In this document: positions 1-33,100 of the stretch, in pieces
Layout of the letters: each line of letters begins with the position of its first letter
How positions within the stretch are numbered: position 1 is the stretch's first letter
Origin: Progne subis subis
Lineage: Eukaryota; Chordata; Aves; Passeriformes; Hirundinidae
Length of the DNA stretch: 64,000 nucleotides
NCBI GenBank assembly: GCA_022316685.1
Contig: JAKJHU010000167.1
Location: 310,001 to 374,000, forward strand
Direction: 5' to 3'
Program-made: the position numbers and the translations under genes
Notes under the pieces: model-generated
Seen by the model: the letters and a program-made list of their open reading frames with translations, nothing else
Databases searched by the model: none
Told to the model about the DNA's origin: nothing

Positions 1-190
1 AGATATTATAGTTTGAACTGGTATTATTTATTTTATTTTACTTTACTTTATTTCTACTTTACTTTATTTAATTATTTTTATTATTTAGGTTTTATTATTT
101 TTATTTTTCATTGTTTATTATTTTATTTCTTTGATTTCTTTTTATTATTTTTATTATTTTAAATTATTTTATTTTTATTTTTTTTGTGGT
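1..190. repeat. A/T low-complexity (TTTTA-like) repeat
   Basis: Degenerate TTTTA/TTTAC/TTATT pentamer-like array at the window edge, inside a TANC1 intron. Its start lies outside the window. Confidence 0.75.
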
Positions 191-1089
191 TTATTTGATC
201 CTGATGCCCTTTCATCCTATTTTGTATTTTCCTCTGATGAATTTAAGTTCAAAATGCATCAAGCGTTGGCTTAACAATTAATAAATACTTCTTGTTCAAT
301 CATTTTGTGAGAGTTTAACGTAAGTAATTGAGAAACTTTTAAATTAAACTGAGTAGTTTCAGTATTAGTCATGCAAAAAAGTATATATCTGCAAAGGGTT
401 CCTAACTGAGCAAGGAGGTTAGCATAGTTGTATCAAGATTACTTTAGTAGGTCTTCAGGAATATAAGGTTCACGATATTGCAGGAGGCCTTGATTAAATA
501 CAATCTCAGACAAGTACAGGCACACTGTTAACCCTCAGCGACCAGACTGGAACATTTGGGTCCCACTGGGTCATGCAGGTGGTGTTCTCTCATCAAGGGA
601 GTCACTGCAGCAGCAGAAACTGCTCTTCTGTACCACAGCATCCAAAACCAGCTGCCTTTTAGTTGAGGGGCTCTCTGGGTCTGTGTTGCTTATTGCCTAG
701 CATATGAAATTTTCATAGCAGAAAAAGCCCCCTCTCCCCCTAAGCCTTTATTTGAGCCTCTGATTTATACTGGAGCACCCTTTAAAAACATAAATCACTA
801 TGTTTAATATAATCTGAAATTTTACTAATATACTCTACTGATTCTGATTAATCAGGCATCTGCTCCTGTTTGCTCTTTCTGACAGTGAAATGTAGAAGGT
901 GCTTAAGAAAGGAACAGTAAATAACTTACTTGCTGGAAGGTTTCTGTCAAGATTAGTTTGCCAGGTATATGAGTACAGGCTGATTTTCATCCTTATGTGA
1001 TTATGTATTTTAGGTGAGACAGACCTGTGAACAACACTGGATTGTTGTCATTTATGTTTCACAGTGCCATTTGAGAATGAAAATTCTAA

Positions 1090-22308
<21,219 letters not shown>

Positions 22309-22879
22309 ATACTGCTCTGTACACAGGGGACACCTGGGGTCTAAACATTGCAGCGTCTGACTGCTCTACAACAGGCTGACTGCCTGGGCATTGCTGGGTC
22401 CCAGGGATCAGTCTTTAATGGGATACAACCACTTCCACCTGTTCTACCATCACAGGGCAGTGACAGTAACTGGAATTACAAATTCGTGTAGAAAGATGCA
22501 GTTAGATTGGCCTAGGAGCTTGAGCAGAGGAATCCTTTCCATTACATGTTACCATTAAATAAGCGTTTCCTTTCACATAGCGCTTCAGTCTTGATTTTTG
22601 GTTCTCTTGCATCTCACACACAGTACTCGTGCCTCTCAAATGCTTACATGCTGATGTCTCACAGCAGTGCTAAGGGAGATAATCTGCTGCAGAATACTCA
22701 GATCTGAACATGCATGCATTTTTTTTTTTTTTAAATCATTTTATCACTTTTCTAGTGGGATCTAATTTGGGTTGCATGATGTACATTTAGGAAGTATAAA
22801 TAATTTGTGTATGAGTAAACCATAAGCAGCCATGCTTTGACATGTAAATATAACTGGTTTTAGTAAATAGAAGAAATTA

Positions 22880-22885
22880 AATAAA
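22880..22885 (+). terminator. Possible proximal poly(A) signal, TANC1
   Basis: AATAAA (attaaataaaatg) about 570 bp after the stop codon. Possible alternative end; no transcript data. Confidence 0.35.
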
Positions 22886-23486
22886 ATGAGTGACATTTGC
22901 ATGTGTATTGAGAGGCTTTGACCATATTGGTTATTGCACTGAAGAACACAATATTATGGCCTATTAACAATAATCGCACTTTATATAGGGTATCTAATCA
23001 CCTTTGGGTGCTATCTTAAAGCAAAATGATCTATTGTTTATTTGTGAAAAGGTACAACAACTCAATGCTTAGTAAATGTTTTTATGGGAAACCCAAGAAA
23101 GGGAGAGAGTGAACATGAAAGTTTGAGGAAAAGCATATGTGCAGTTGCATGACAGGATGAAGTTGAGAAGTTGGTTTTTTGACGAAATGAGTTTTTTTTT
23201 TTTTTACTTGGTGAGAACGTTCTGAAAATGAACTGCTGCAGTGACGTTCCTATGAGTGCAATTCCGATGGAGTGCTCAGCTTTATACTCTTCCTATCATG
23301 CTTGATTACAGTGTTCTGTGTACATTGTAAACAGCTGTACCCAGCTCTACACAGCCTTTTGCAGTTTGCATCTTTACACTTTAGCTTATTTATTGTTTAT
23401 TGTTTCTTTGATATTTTGTACAAGTCCTATATTAGTCTTGTCCTGTAGTTCTATTTTTGCACAGCTACTGTACTCTTTCCATACAA

Positions 23487-23492
23487 AATAAA
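23487..23492 (+). terminator. Poly(A) signal, TANC1
   Basis: AATAAA in a plus-strand context (acaaaataaagatc) about 1.18 kb after the TANC1 stop. It is the last good signal before the convergent WDSUB1 3' end. Confidence 0.7.
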
Positions 23493-23510
23493 GATCATTA
23501 ATATACCTGT

Positions 23511-23704
23511 GGGATGAGATGCAGTCCCTGATGGTTACAGGAGAAACTCTCTCCCATCTTTTCCAACTGCATGTCCAGTAATGGGGAACAGAGAAAGATA
23601 TACACATTTTGGTTTGTTACAGTAGAAAAAGAAATACAGATCCTATACTTTGCTATTTCTTACCTCCTGAAAGACTACTTGGCAAGATGAAGACTCAAAA
23701 CTCA
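23511..23704. other. Short gap between convergent TANC1 and WDSUB1 3' ends
   Basis: About 190 bp of unique, AT-rich sequence between the two predicted cleavage sites. No repeat or gene seen. Confidence 0.5.
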
Positions 23705-23951
23705 TAAATGTAGTAAAAATTTTATTTGAAAAGCTGAGTTTGAATACTTGATTCTTAAACAGAAATATCACCAAGTAGAACTACCAGGAACTTAGTTTAT
23801 CTGGAAGTTTCCACCAGTGAAAGTTGAACCAGCCACAGATTAGAAGAGAAATACAACTTCTTCTTCCATTTGTTACTGATACAATTAATTCCTTCAGCTG
23901 CATAAAATTTCAATTGATTTTAACAAACAACTTCAGAATTACGTTGTTTAA
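23705..23951 (-). other. WDSUB1: WDSUB1 3' UTR
   Basis: Short (about 250 bp) UTR ending after a minus-strand AATAAA, seen as TTTATT at 23721-23726. Longer forms would run into the TANC1 3' UTR. Confidence 0.6.
23721..23726 (-). terminator. Poly(A) signal, WDSUB1
   Basis: Reverse complement reads AATAAA about 225 bp downstream of the WDSUB1 stop; the only close canonical signal. Confidence 0.65.
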
Positions 23952-24106
23952 CTATTTTTGCTGAGTCTCTAGCCAGCGACTAATGGCCATTTTTAGTGTC
24001 CTGTTTGGTGTGAGCATAAGAGAGTGGAGAGGAAGATTTGTCATGGGACTAGATCGTCTATTGCTGATCCAGTTTTCCATTGCTTCCCTTTCGTAGGAAT
24101 AGCCAT
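23952..24106 (-). CDS. WDSUB1: WDSUB1 terminal coding exon, U-box
   Basis: Acceptor tctttgcag; TAG stop at 23954-23952; 155 bp. Encodes [20 protein letters not shown], then PMTNLPL and a final helix [23 protein letters not shown] is the conserved E2-binding U-box centre. Confidence 0.96.
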
Positions 24107-27100
24107 CTGCAAAGAAACCATCAACAAAAGCTCATATTACAGAGGCTTGGGCACTGTGGCACTGTGCAGATGTTAGCTGTTTAAAAAGTGGAAGTAAGGA
24201 AGTAAGGAAATGCATCCAAACAGGAAAATTGAGATCTAGAATAAGTACACTGTATGCGAAATCTTTACTGTGGGTCTGAACAGTTCTGTCTAGTTTCATG
24301 TAGCACTCTCTGCCTGCAAAGCACCAAAATATATTATGCACAAGTTAAATAACACTTTCTTTTCAGTTTGAATGATCTACAGTGTGAAGTACAAGCTCAT
24401 TACCATCAGTTGCCTAACACAGCTAAAAAAACCTGCTGCTTTTCTGACCCAGCCCTAAGCAGTGCTTGAACAGCTCACCACCTGGCCACGTTCAGGACTT
24501 TGGCTGTTAGAGCTGGGAGCTGAACCAGCTGATCATTAAAGAACAGAAATTAGGCCAGGAATATCTGTGGTGGAATACAAACCCGGGCTCTATGCCCCTC
24601 CTATAACACAGAGCTACTCTTGTCTCCTTATTGAATAAAGCCACCATCACTCCAGCAGTTAGCAATCGTTTTTATATATTGGCCATTTTAATTCTCAGAA
24701 GTCTGCCCTAATACCTCACAACTGGACGAAGTTAGTCACTGTTCACAGAGCAACAAAAAAAAAAAAATTATACTGATCTTCTCATGCTTGTATGCTCCTT
24801 ACCTCTCCCCCTTGAATAGCACTACAACACACTAGTTCTTCACAAAATGTTTTAACTACATAACATCTGATGCTGCTGGCATATCACAAGTTCAAGGGCT
24901 TGCTGCATTTAATACAGCCTCATTCTGTACAAACTTTTAAGTGCCCTGTAGGTGGTGTGCTAAGCATAGTAATGAGCCTGTTTGGGTTTGTTTGTTTTTA
25001 TTATTATTTGTTTGTTTGCTTTTTGCCCCACTGAATGTACAATTCCAGTTTGCACTTACTGAGCTAATGCTGTAGTTAGGCTTGTAATTGTATTTACAAA
25101 GGCACATAAAGGGAGTCATTGAAAAAAGGAAGAAGCTGCTTGATACAGCATTTTTCTCCATATCAGAGCTGTAATTCAGCAAATTAAATGTATATCACAA
25201 TTCTGGTTTGTTGCAATAACTGTTTAGAATAGTTTATCATTCTAGGCTGATGAGAGCATAGGTGTGGGAACACAAAAAATGGGCCTATTTTTACCCTCAA
25301 GTAGTTAGTTTTAATCCATGTCATGAAAAGACATACCTGTGGCAATAACAGGATCATTCATAAGCTCTCTTGTTATGGGACATAGGAACTCATCAGGAAC
25401 AGAAACCGAGATAATTGTCATCCTCAGTTTTTCAATTTTCTGGAGAACTTTACTGCGCAGGCCTAGAGACTCTGAAAAATTATTTGTACATGAAGTGGAC
25501 AGCACAGACAGGTAAGGCAAAAAAGTCAGTTCTTGAAATAGTCAGCAGCTGTGTTACAGGAGACATCTTACCATCCTCCAAAACAGAAAGCCTGCAGCTA
25601 GCCCTGGCTCCCGCCCCAGTCAGCTCTGCCACACGCTCTCTCCTGCTGTGCAACAGGAATTACAATCAGTAAAAAGAGTGCAAGTGTAGCAGAGCCACGG
25701 CAGAGCAGTGCACTGGGCTCACACAGTGCGAGCTAGCAGCGCTGCCCTGCAGCCACACCTGGCACGGGACAAAGCAGTGCCCGTGGGAAGGCAGAGCTGT
25801 GCACAGGTGCTGCCAGCACCTCCAACACACTGCGCTTCCCTTCGCCTTCGCCTTTGACACAGCTGCTCCTACCCAGCTCTGTTACACTACACCTGCTCTA
25901 CAGCCCTGCTGTCCCAGGGCTTATGTAAGGTACAACCAAAAGCTGCCTGAGCCTGTGTTTTTTAAAAGAACGTTGATGTCCTCCAAACTGCAAAGACTGT
26001 GAAAAATTCTAGAGGTCTTTAGCAAGATCTTGCATCACATTCTCAGAGCAAAGAAAACAGGTTATCAGGGAGAGAAAGGACAAGCATTTGTACTGGTGGT
26101 AGACTCCTAAAATTCAGTTTAAAAGGAATTTGTGTAACAGAGAAAATGCTCATTTTAGGCAGATAGTATTTTCCTACTTTGTAAATGCTTGAGCTATGGC
26201 AAATAGAGAACAATTTTTCAAGTCAGATATATGAGGCCATAATTTCTCTACCTTTGTTGTGTTTCTTTCCCCACAGAATTCAGTTCTCACAGGACTTTCT
26301 AGTCAGTGTTACTTGATTAGCCTCAGCTGGCAATTGCTGCAACAAAGTTTTAGGCTACTTCAATGCTAAGGAAAATGTTTGCATAAACTGAGGAAGCCAA
26401 GTGTCTTTCATGGATGATAATTCCTGACAGATTCCCAGCATCTCTGTTATTTCTAGACTTCCAACAAAGACAGCTGTTACACAGAGATAATACGATCCAA
26501 TACAGACCAATTCCACAAACACAACACAACAAGCGAGCAGACTTCTTAAAATGAACAAAATCTAACTGTAGTTTTTAAAAAGTTCCTTACCTCATTCAGC
26601 CTTTTGTTATCCTTGATGTCACTTTGACAAACTTATTAGCACCTAATTTACACCTAAATCTGGTCATCAAAATTAATAGAGAACTTCTATTTTGAAAGTT
26701 CCAGTGCAGTTCACTATCCTTAAACTTCTTTCATAATGACCACTGTGGAATCATTACTAATAACGGTGCTTCCTTGTGATTCCTTCTAAAATGTAATCAC
26801 AGTTTTGCAATAAAGCAACAGGACAATGTATGAATCTGATGTATTAGAAAGTGTCTGAGCTAGGCAAGATTTGCTTGATCCTTACCAAAAGTCATAATCA
26901 AATGCACACTTAAAAATTTCACTGTTCAATTCAAGGTTGCTGAACACCTGCAATTCTAAACATGGCACTTCTGCAGACTGATAGGAAAAACTATAGACCA
27001 CCCTATTTACCAAAGTGAGAAACATGAATTATAGAGAAAAACTGAAATTCGTTTTCCTCAGCTTAATAATACAAGATTGAACTAGGAAAACAGAAACAAA

Positions 27101-30100
27101 ATCAGATAAGAGCATTTAAGAGCATCATTACTAGAAGTGCATTGTATGTCTCCAGGTATGAGCAAACACACACATGAAAAAAGGAATATTGTGGACAATG
27201 TAACACGGGGTTTTTAATAGGCCTGGAAATGAAATAAAAAAGGCATTTCAGGGGGAAAAAAATCAGGTATGGAACTCCTAACATGCTTTCATGACAACAT
27301 TTCAAAGTACTCTAGAGATTAAAAACTATTTGGATTTCAACACTCTTACCAATTTTTAATTCATTAGCAAGACTTTCCTTAGTAAGCTTCAGTAGTTCCT
27401 TGCCATCAATATTATTAATTTTGAAAAGCCCAACAAAGTCTGATAAATCCTGTGCACAGAGCCAGGCTGAAACATCGTCCTCTGACCAGTCCTCAACAGC
27501 CACCTTTGATTCATCTTCTACAGTATCTCCTTTGGAAATGAAAAAGAGTTAAAACGCAACAAAACAAACAAAAAAAACCACAACAAGCAACACCTTCGCC
27601 CCTCCCCCACAAAAAAAATCCTCACCACAACCCCCCAAAAAGAAACCAACAATGAAATTCTCAGTTCAAAGAAACAATGCCATTAATAGACCCTGGTTTT
27701 AAGTGTTCTCAGTACTATACATTCTTCATCAAATAAAAGAAATGTTTATTAGATATTTGTTTGAGTGGGAGGACAGTAATTTGGGTTTACCTCTTACCTA
27801 TCAATTTTCAAAGTTTAGAGGAATTTAATCTCTTAGATGCCTACACTACTGTCAAATCTGCATTGAACAACCAACCAGAAAAGTGTTAGCGGACGCTGGA
27901 ATCATCTTGCACCTCCTTAGAAGGCACACCAAAATCCAAAATTGTTGTGCTCTGAACAAAGACAATACGTACCTTTGTTCCACAAATTTTAGGTGCTGCT
28001 GTAGTTTGTGCCATTAATTATCCTATATTAATGACACTAATGTAATTTGAACAATTAGTTTTTCACCTATAATGACTGGTAAGGTGCATTTCTAATTGAC
28101 AATTATGCTTGCAATTAGTGTATTTTAAATTTGTCACTAATTATAGGTGTCCAAGAAGTCTTTCAGCACTCTGGCAAAAATACTAATCTCTTACATGCTG
28201 TTCAGAAAAACATATAGCAAATTAGTAAGATATGTCTAGTATATTTTTCTTCACAAAGTAACAAAATGAGAATACCTCTTCTAAGCATATGCACACAATC
28301 CTAACGTTATACATTAAGTGCAGGTAAGAAAGTGGGATTTTTGCATCATTAGATGGGGTTTTAATTTAAAGAACAGATTACAAATACTTCACACACTGAC
28401 CTGCACATTTTTTCTTAAAGTCAAGCTGCCATATGTGCACAGTTTTATCCATTGAGCCTGTGGCAAGTAAGGGACTATGTGGTGCAAAAGCACAAGTGGT
28501 AACATATCTACGAATTAAAAAAAAAAGTCTGAAAATTCACGAGAAAAGGATTTCTTTTATTTATGAAAAAGAATAATGATGCTGATTTCTTACCTCGTAT
28601 GCTGAGACAAAGTATGAAGGGTATTGCCAGTACTCTGTAAAAGAGTTTTTGTGATTTTAAATCTTAAAGAATAAAAAAAAAAAAAAAAAAATGTTTCTTC
28701 ACTTGTATGCTTCCTTTTAAAAAGGGAATATTGCTTCTTGAAAGGTGATTGAAGCTACATTCAGAGAAGTTAGATTTCAAACTCAATCACCTACAGTCTT
28801 GACAAAGCTGATCAGCAGCAGAGTCGTAAATGCAGCTTGAATTCCCTGCTTGAAGCCCCTGTTTGATTCTCTGGAGCACTGTTCCCCAGCACAGCATGGA
28901 ACATGCAAGGGGGACACTGCCAGAGACACTGACTGAATTAAATCCATATTGGTTGGTTGTGTAAATAAAGATATTTCTTCAACAAATCTTGTGTTAGAAA
29001 TGACCAAAAGAGTCATTGTGGGGGTCAACCCATCATCTTTCAATTGGACCAATAATTAACCGCACCCCCACACCTATCTGGCCTATGCTCTATTTGGCCA
29101 CTAAATACTACAAAGAAACTAAATCCACGAATTTTGGCAGTTTTAACTAATTATTGAAGGATTTTTCCCTCCTATGAAAAATAGCATTTTTTTGACAGGT
29201 AAAGACAGGTTGGAAAGATTATCAGCAAAGTTATTCTGAATCACTAATTAATCAGTCAGCACTCCAGTATTTTGAGCTGTCCAGCATGATCAAAGTGCCC
29301 TAATACAGGCTGAAATCTCTCTTCCTCCCACAAAGGTTTATTGTCCCCACTTTTGCCCACAGAATCACAGGACGGTTGGGGACCTCTGGAGATTCATATA
29401 GTCCAACCCCCTGCTAAAGCAGCATCACCTAGAGCAGGTGTCGAGGCAGGTTTTGATTATCTCCAAAGGAGAATTTCACAACTAGAAGTTATTGTCCCAT
29501 TTGATAAAAACCTAAGGCCACAAAAGCTGATGAACAATATTAAGAAATACTTAGGCTGTGGCTTCCTTCATCTTTCAATTTTCTGAGGCTCCCAGACCCT
29601 AGAGGACATCTTACACAACCGTCTAAACTTCTAACTACTAAAATATCTGGGCCAAAAACTGTGCAGGTATAATATTAGTGATTTTTGTGAAAAACTTTAA
29701 TGCTAATTTAAAAACCATATCAATACGATAGGTATGTGCAGAGCAAGCTGAAGAAGTTTAAAATTTGTTCATCCTTCATTTTCAGCAAAATTGTTATTTT
29801 TAATACTATAAAGTATAAAAGGTATATATACCACTTACAAGTGAATTACAAAAGATATAACATTATTATAGAAAACACTTAAATAGTATGTTTTAAAGAC
29901 ACTGTATTTAATATAACATTTTTTTTGAATTCTTTGTTACGCTTCTATTTTATGTGCACATTACATATAACTAACTACAGAATTTCCACGATCACCATTC
30001 CTGGTTTTATGTCAAAAGGTACAGTCCTCCTTGCTTTGGAAGCTAAGCTAAAGTTAGGATAACAAAAAAATCCTTCCGCTTCAATATGAATCTTGTAATA

Positions 30101-33100
30101 CTTGTAAGTATGGAATTAATTGAGTAACACCCTACTGCAGAGAAATCAACTGACAAATCCCCACAATGTAAATAAAAAGTGAGAGACTGATCAACTCTCA
30201 GGAGATATTTTTCCTTAGACTCCTTCCCCTCCTACTCTCAAATGCACAGTAAATATTTTGGCTTAGTATCATCTGTATTCTTTAGTTTTCATTGATAAGA
30301 CACTGCAGAAGCAGTGCTCATATTAAAAGACACCCCAACAAATGGTTCTGTATTATACTATACTTACAGTTTCACAGATTATGACACACTTGTCCACAGA
30401 CCTTAAAATGAAACAAATTGACATTAGAATTATGCAGAGAAGGAAAAGGAAACTGTTTCATTTACCTTTTCCACAACCGGAGATTTCAAACTCAATCACC
30501 TACAAGAGGATTGTAAAGACACTTCAACAACTCTAGAAGTCACAGAACTATTCCTTAATTATTGATAACAAATATTTAGAAATCTTCAACTCTTTTGAAC
30601 TTTCTGTTTTACAATATTGAAGCATGAACCTGGAGAGCCAGACATTTCAACAAGGTGCTGCTTACCCTGAGACTATCATCTGTCCATCACATGAAAATGC
30701 ACAAGCCAGAACTGGGGCAGAGTGCCCATTCAGTGTGCATTTATATTTTAACTGAACACCTAAAAATACAAAAAGTAAAGTATTACATATGGCCATATTT
30801 AACAAGGTATAACACAAGCTGCTTTAAGAAGCCCAAAGCTCTGTGATGCATTGTTACCCTGGTTTTTCTGAGTTTTTTTATTAGCCTTTTTGAATTTCAT
30901 AATGGAGTCAGATCTTTTAGTTACTGTACAATATTAGAGCAGTTTTCTACCTTTCCCACAGATGTAACATAAACAATTCCTTTGTTTTTCATTCTCTGTC
31001 CTTTGTTTGCATATTTCTAACCTGAAAACAACTGTAACTGACAATTGGTCTGGCCACTGAGGCTGAGGGATGGAAACCCCAAAAAGCCAATCTTTTGCTA
31101 GACCCAAAAATGTATAAAAAGTAAAGAATAAACAAAGGGGCTCTCTTCCTCCTCTCTCCGCTCTCTCAGCAGGAGCTGGGATCGGAAGGACCTCTGCTTT
31201 GCAAAAATATCTTGTCTGCGTGTGACTGCTTTGTGTGTCTCGGTGACAATGCATTGCTTACAAAAAAGGGGATTAAAAAAATCACAGATCTCTTCCTCTT
31301 CTACTATCTCCAACTTACTCACTTTGTAGTCTTAGTATGTCTCACGAGGTTTTAGATAATTAAATGTGTATCTGGACACACAATATTAATCCTTAATACT
31401 TTTATATAAAAGAGATTACAAAAAAGTACCCACTGAAGGTATTTTTGGCAATTTACCTAGTCTCTACATTGCAGTTTTTGCAGGAGCCAACATTCTTTTC
31501 TCCAGCTCTTATTCAAGGCCCAGGATATACAGAAACATGTAAACAAACCTCTGCCTGGCCAGGCAGATTAAGAAGTTTTAACCTATCAACCTGCTGAAAG
31601 GCCACAGTAGAATTTTTTTTAAAAATAATTACTTTCAATACTTGTTGATAAATAAATGGCCAAATAAAATCTACATGGCGCAGCATCACGAAGTGCTGAA
31701 TGCCTTAGCTGTTCTCCAGCTAATAATTAAAAGAAAACTTTCAACTTGCACATAGTTTGGCTGTGAATCCAGTAGTATAAATTTGATTTTTGATTTAAAT
31801 TGTCACTAAAGACCTAAGATATATTCAAAAAATATTTCTATACAAACCTATGAAATCTGCAAACAAAATAAGCCAGAGTTTGATCAGATTATCTTGTCCA
31901 CAGGAAGCCATCTGGAAGTATTTGAATCCATTTTCACTATCTGATAAAATTAAAAAATATAAATGGGAATCAGAAACATTGAAAATAACAGCAGATCAGT
32001 AAACTACATCATAAACTACATCAGTACTACAGCAGATCAGTAAACTACAGCATAAAAATCATTGCAGTTCTAAAACAGTTTGGATGTAAGAAATAGACTT
32101 CATTATACTCTTTCCTGAATAAGTAGATAAAGACCAGAGCTGTGCTCATGTTTAAAGTTTTCTTGATGGGAAATGTTTGCTTCCTCTGATTTTACCACTG
32201 GAGTCTTTTAATCTAAATTATATGGTTATATCCGTTTTTTTCCTACAGTTCCATAATTCTCAAAATTAACCACATACACAGGTACAAAATTTGAGAGAAT
32301 CTGAAAGGTAATTTTCATGCTTTTACACATTAAATTTCTCATTTTTATAAACTGGCATGACTGCAGTCCAGCCAAATACTTAGTAAATACTGCATTAAGT
32401 GTGAAATGCAACAATAATAGTTTTATAGCTTTCCCCCCTTGACTCAGTGGCTATGAACATTTCTGAATTATGTTCCACGAGTGGACTGTTAGATGCATAA
32501 GAAAGTGGTTGGGTGGTTGCAGCCTGAGGGTAGTGGTCAGTGGCTCAGAATCCCAATGGACCAGTGGTGTTCCTCAGGGTTCTGTATTGGGACCAGTGCT
32601 ATTTAATATCTTCATTAAGATATTTAATAGGGAGCAAGAGCACTCTCAGCGAATTTGCAGGTGACACCAAGCGGAGTGGTGAAGGTGACACACCACAAAG
32701 ACAAGGATCTGGGAGGACCCCAGAGGGACCTGGACAAGCTCGAGCGCTGGCCCATGGGAACCTCAAATGCTGGTGCAGCAGTTGGAGTGCAGCAACCCCG
32801 GTAACAATCCAGGCTGGGGGGGTGAGCAGGTGGAGAGCACCCTGCCAAGAAGGACCTGGGGGTGCTGGTGGGTGAGAGGCCGTGAACATTGCACCCTTTG
32901 CCAGGTTTAGTTCTAGCTTCACCTTGGCCTTCCTCACCCCCTCCCTACAAAATCATAATTCATCTCTATACTTCTCCCAGGTTACAGGTCTTTGTTCCCA
33001 CTGCCTGTGCATTTGCTTGCCTTTTACTTTGACCAGCAATTCCTGACTCAGCCGTGCCAGTCTCTTGCCCTCCTTGCGCAGTCGCTGGCTCCCAGGGACC

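Larger units (their letters stand above)
22309..23510 (+). other. TANC1: TANC1 3' untranslated region
   Basis: About 1.2 kb between the TAA and a strong poly(A) signal AATAAA at 23487-23492. A second AATAAA at 22880-22885 could give a shorter transcript. AT-rich, with poly(T) tracts near 22720 and 23190. The cleavage point is inferred, not seen. Confidence 0.7.

Noticed and set aside
31098..31322. Minus-strand 74-codon open frame
   Set aside because: It lies in the LTR-like segment, antisense to it, without domain features or splice support.
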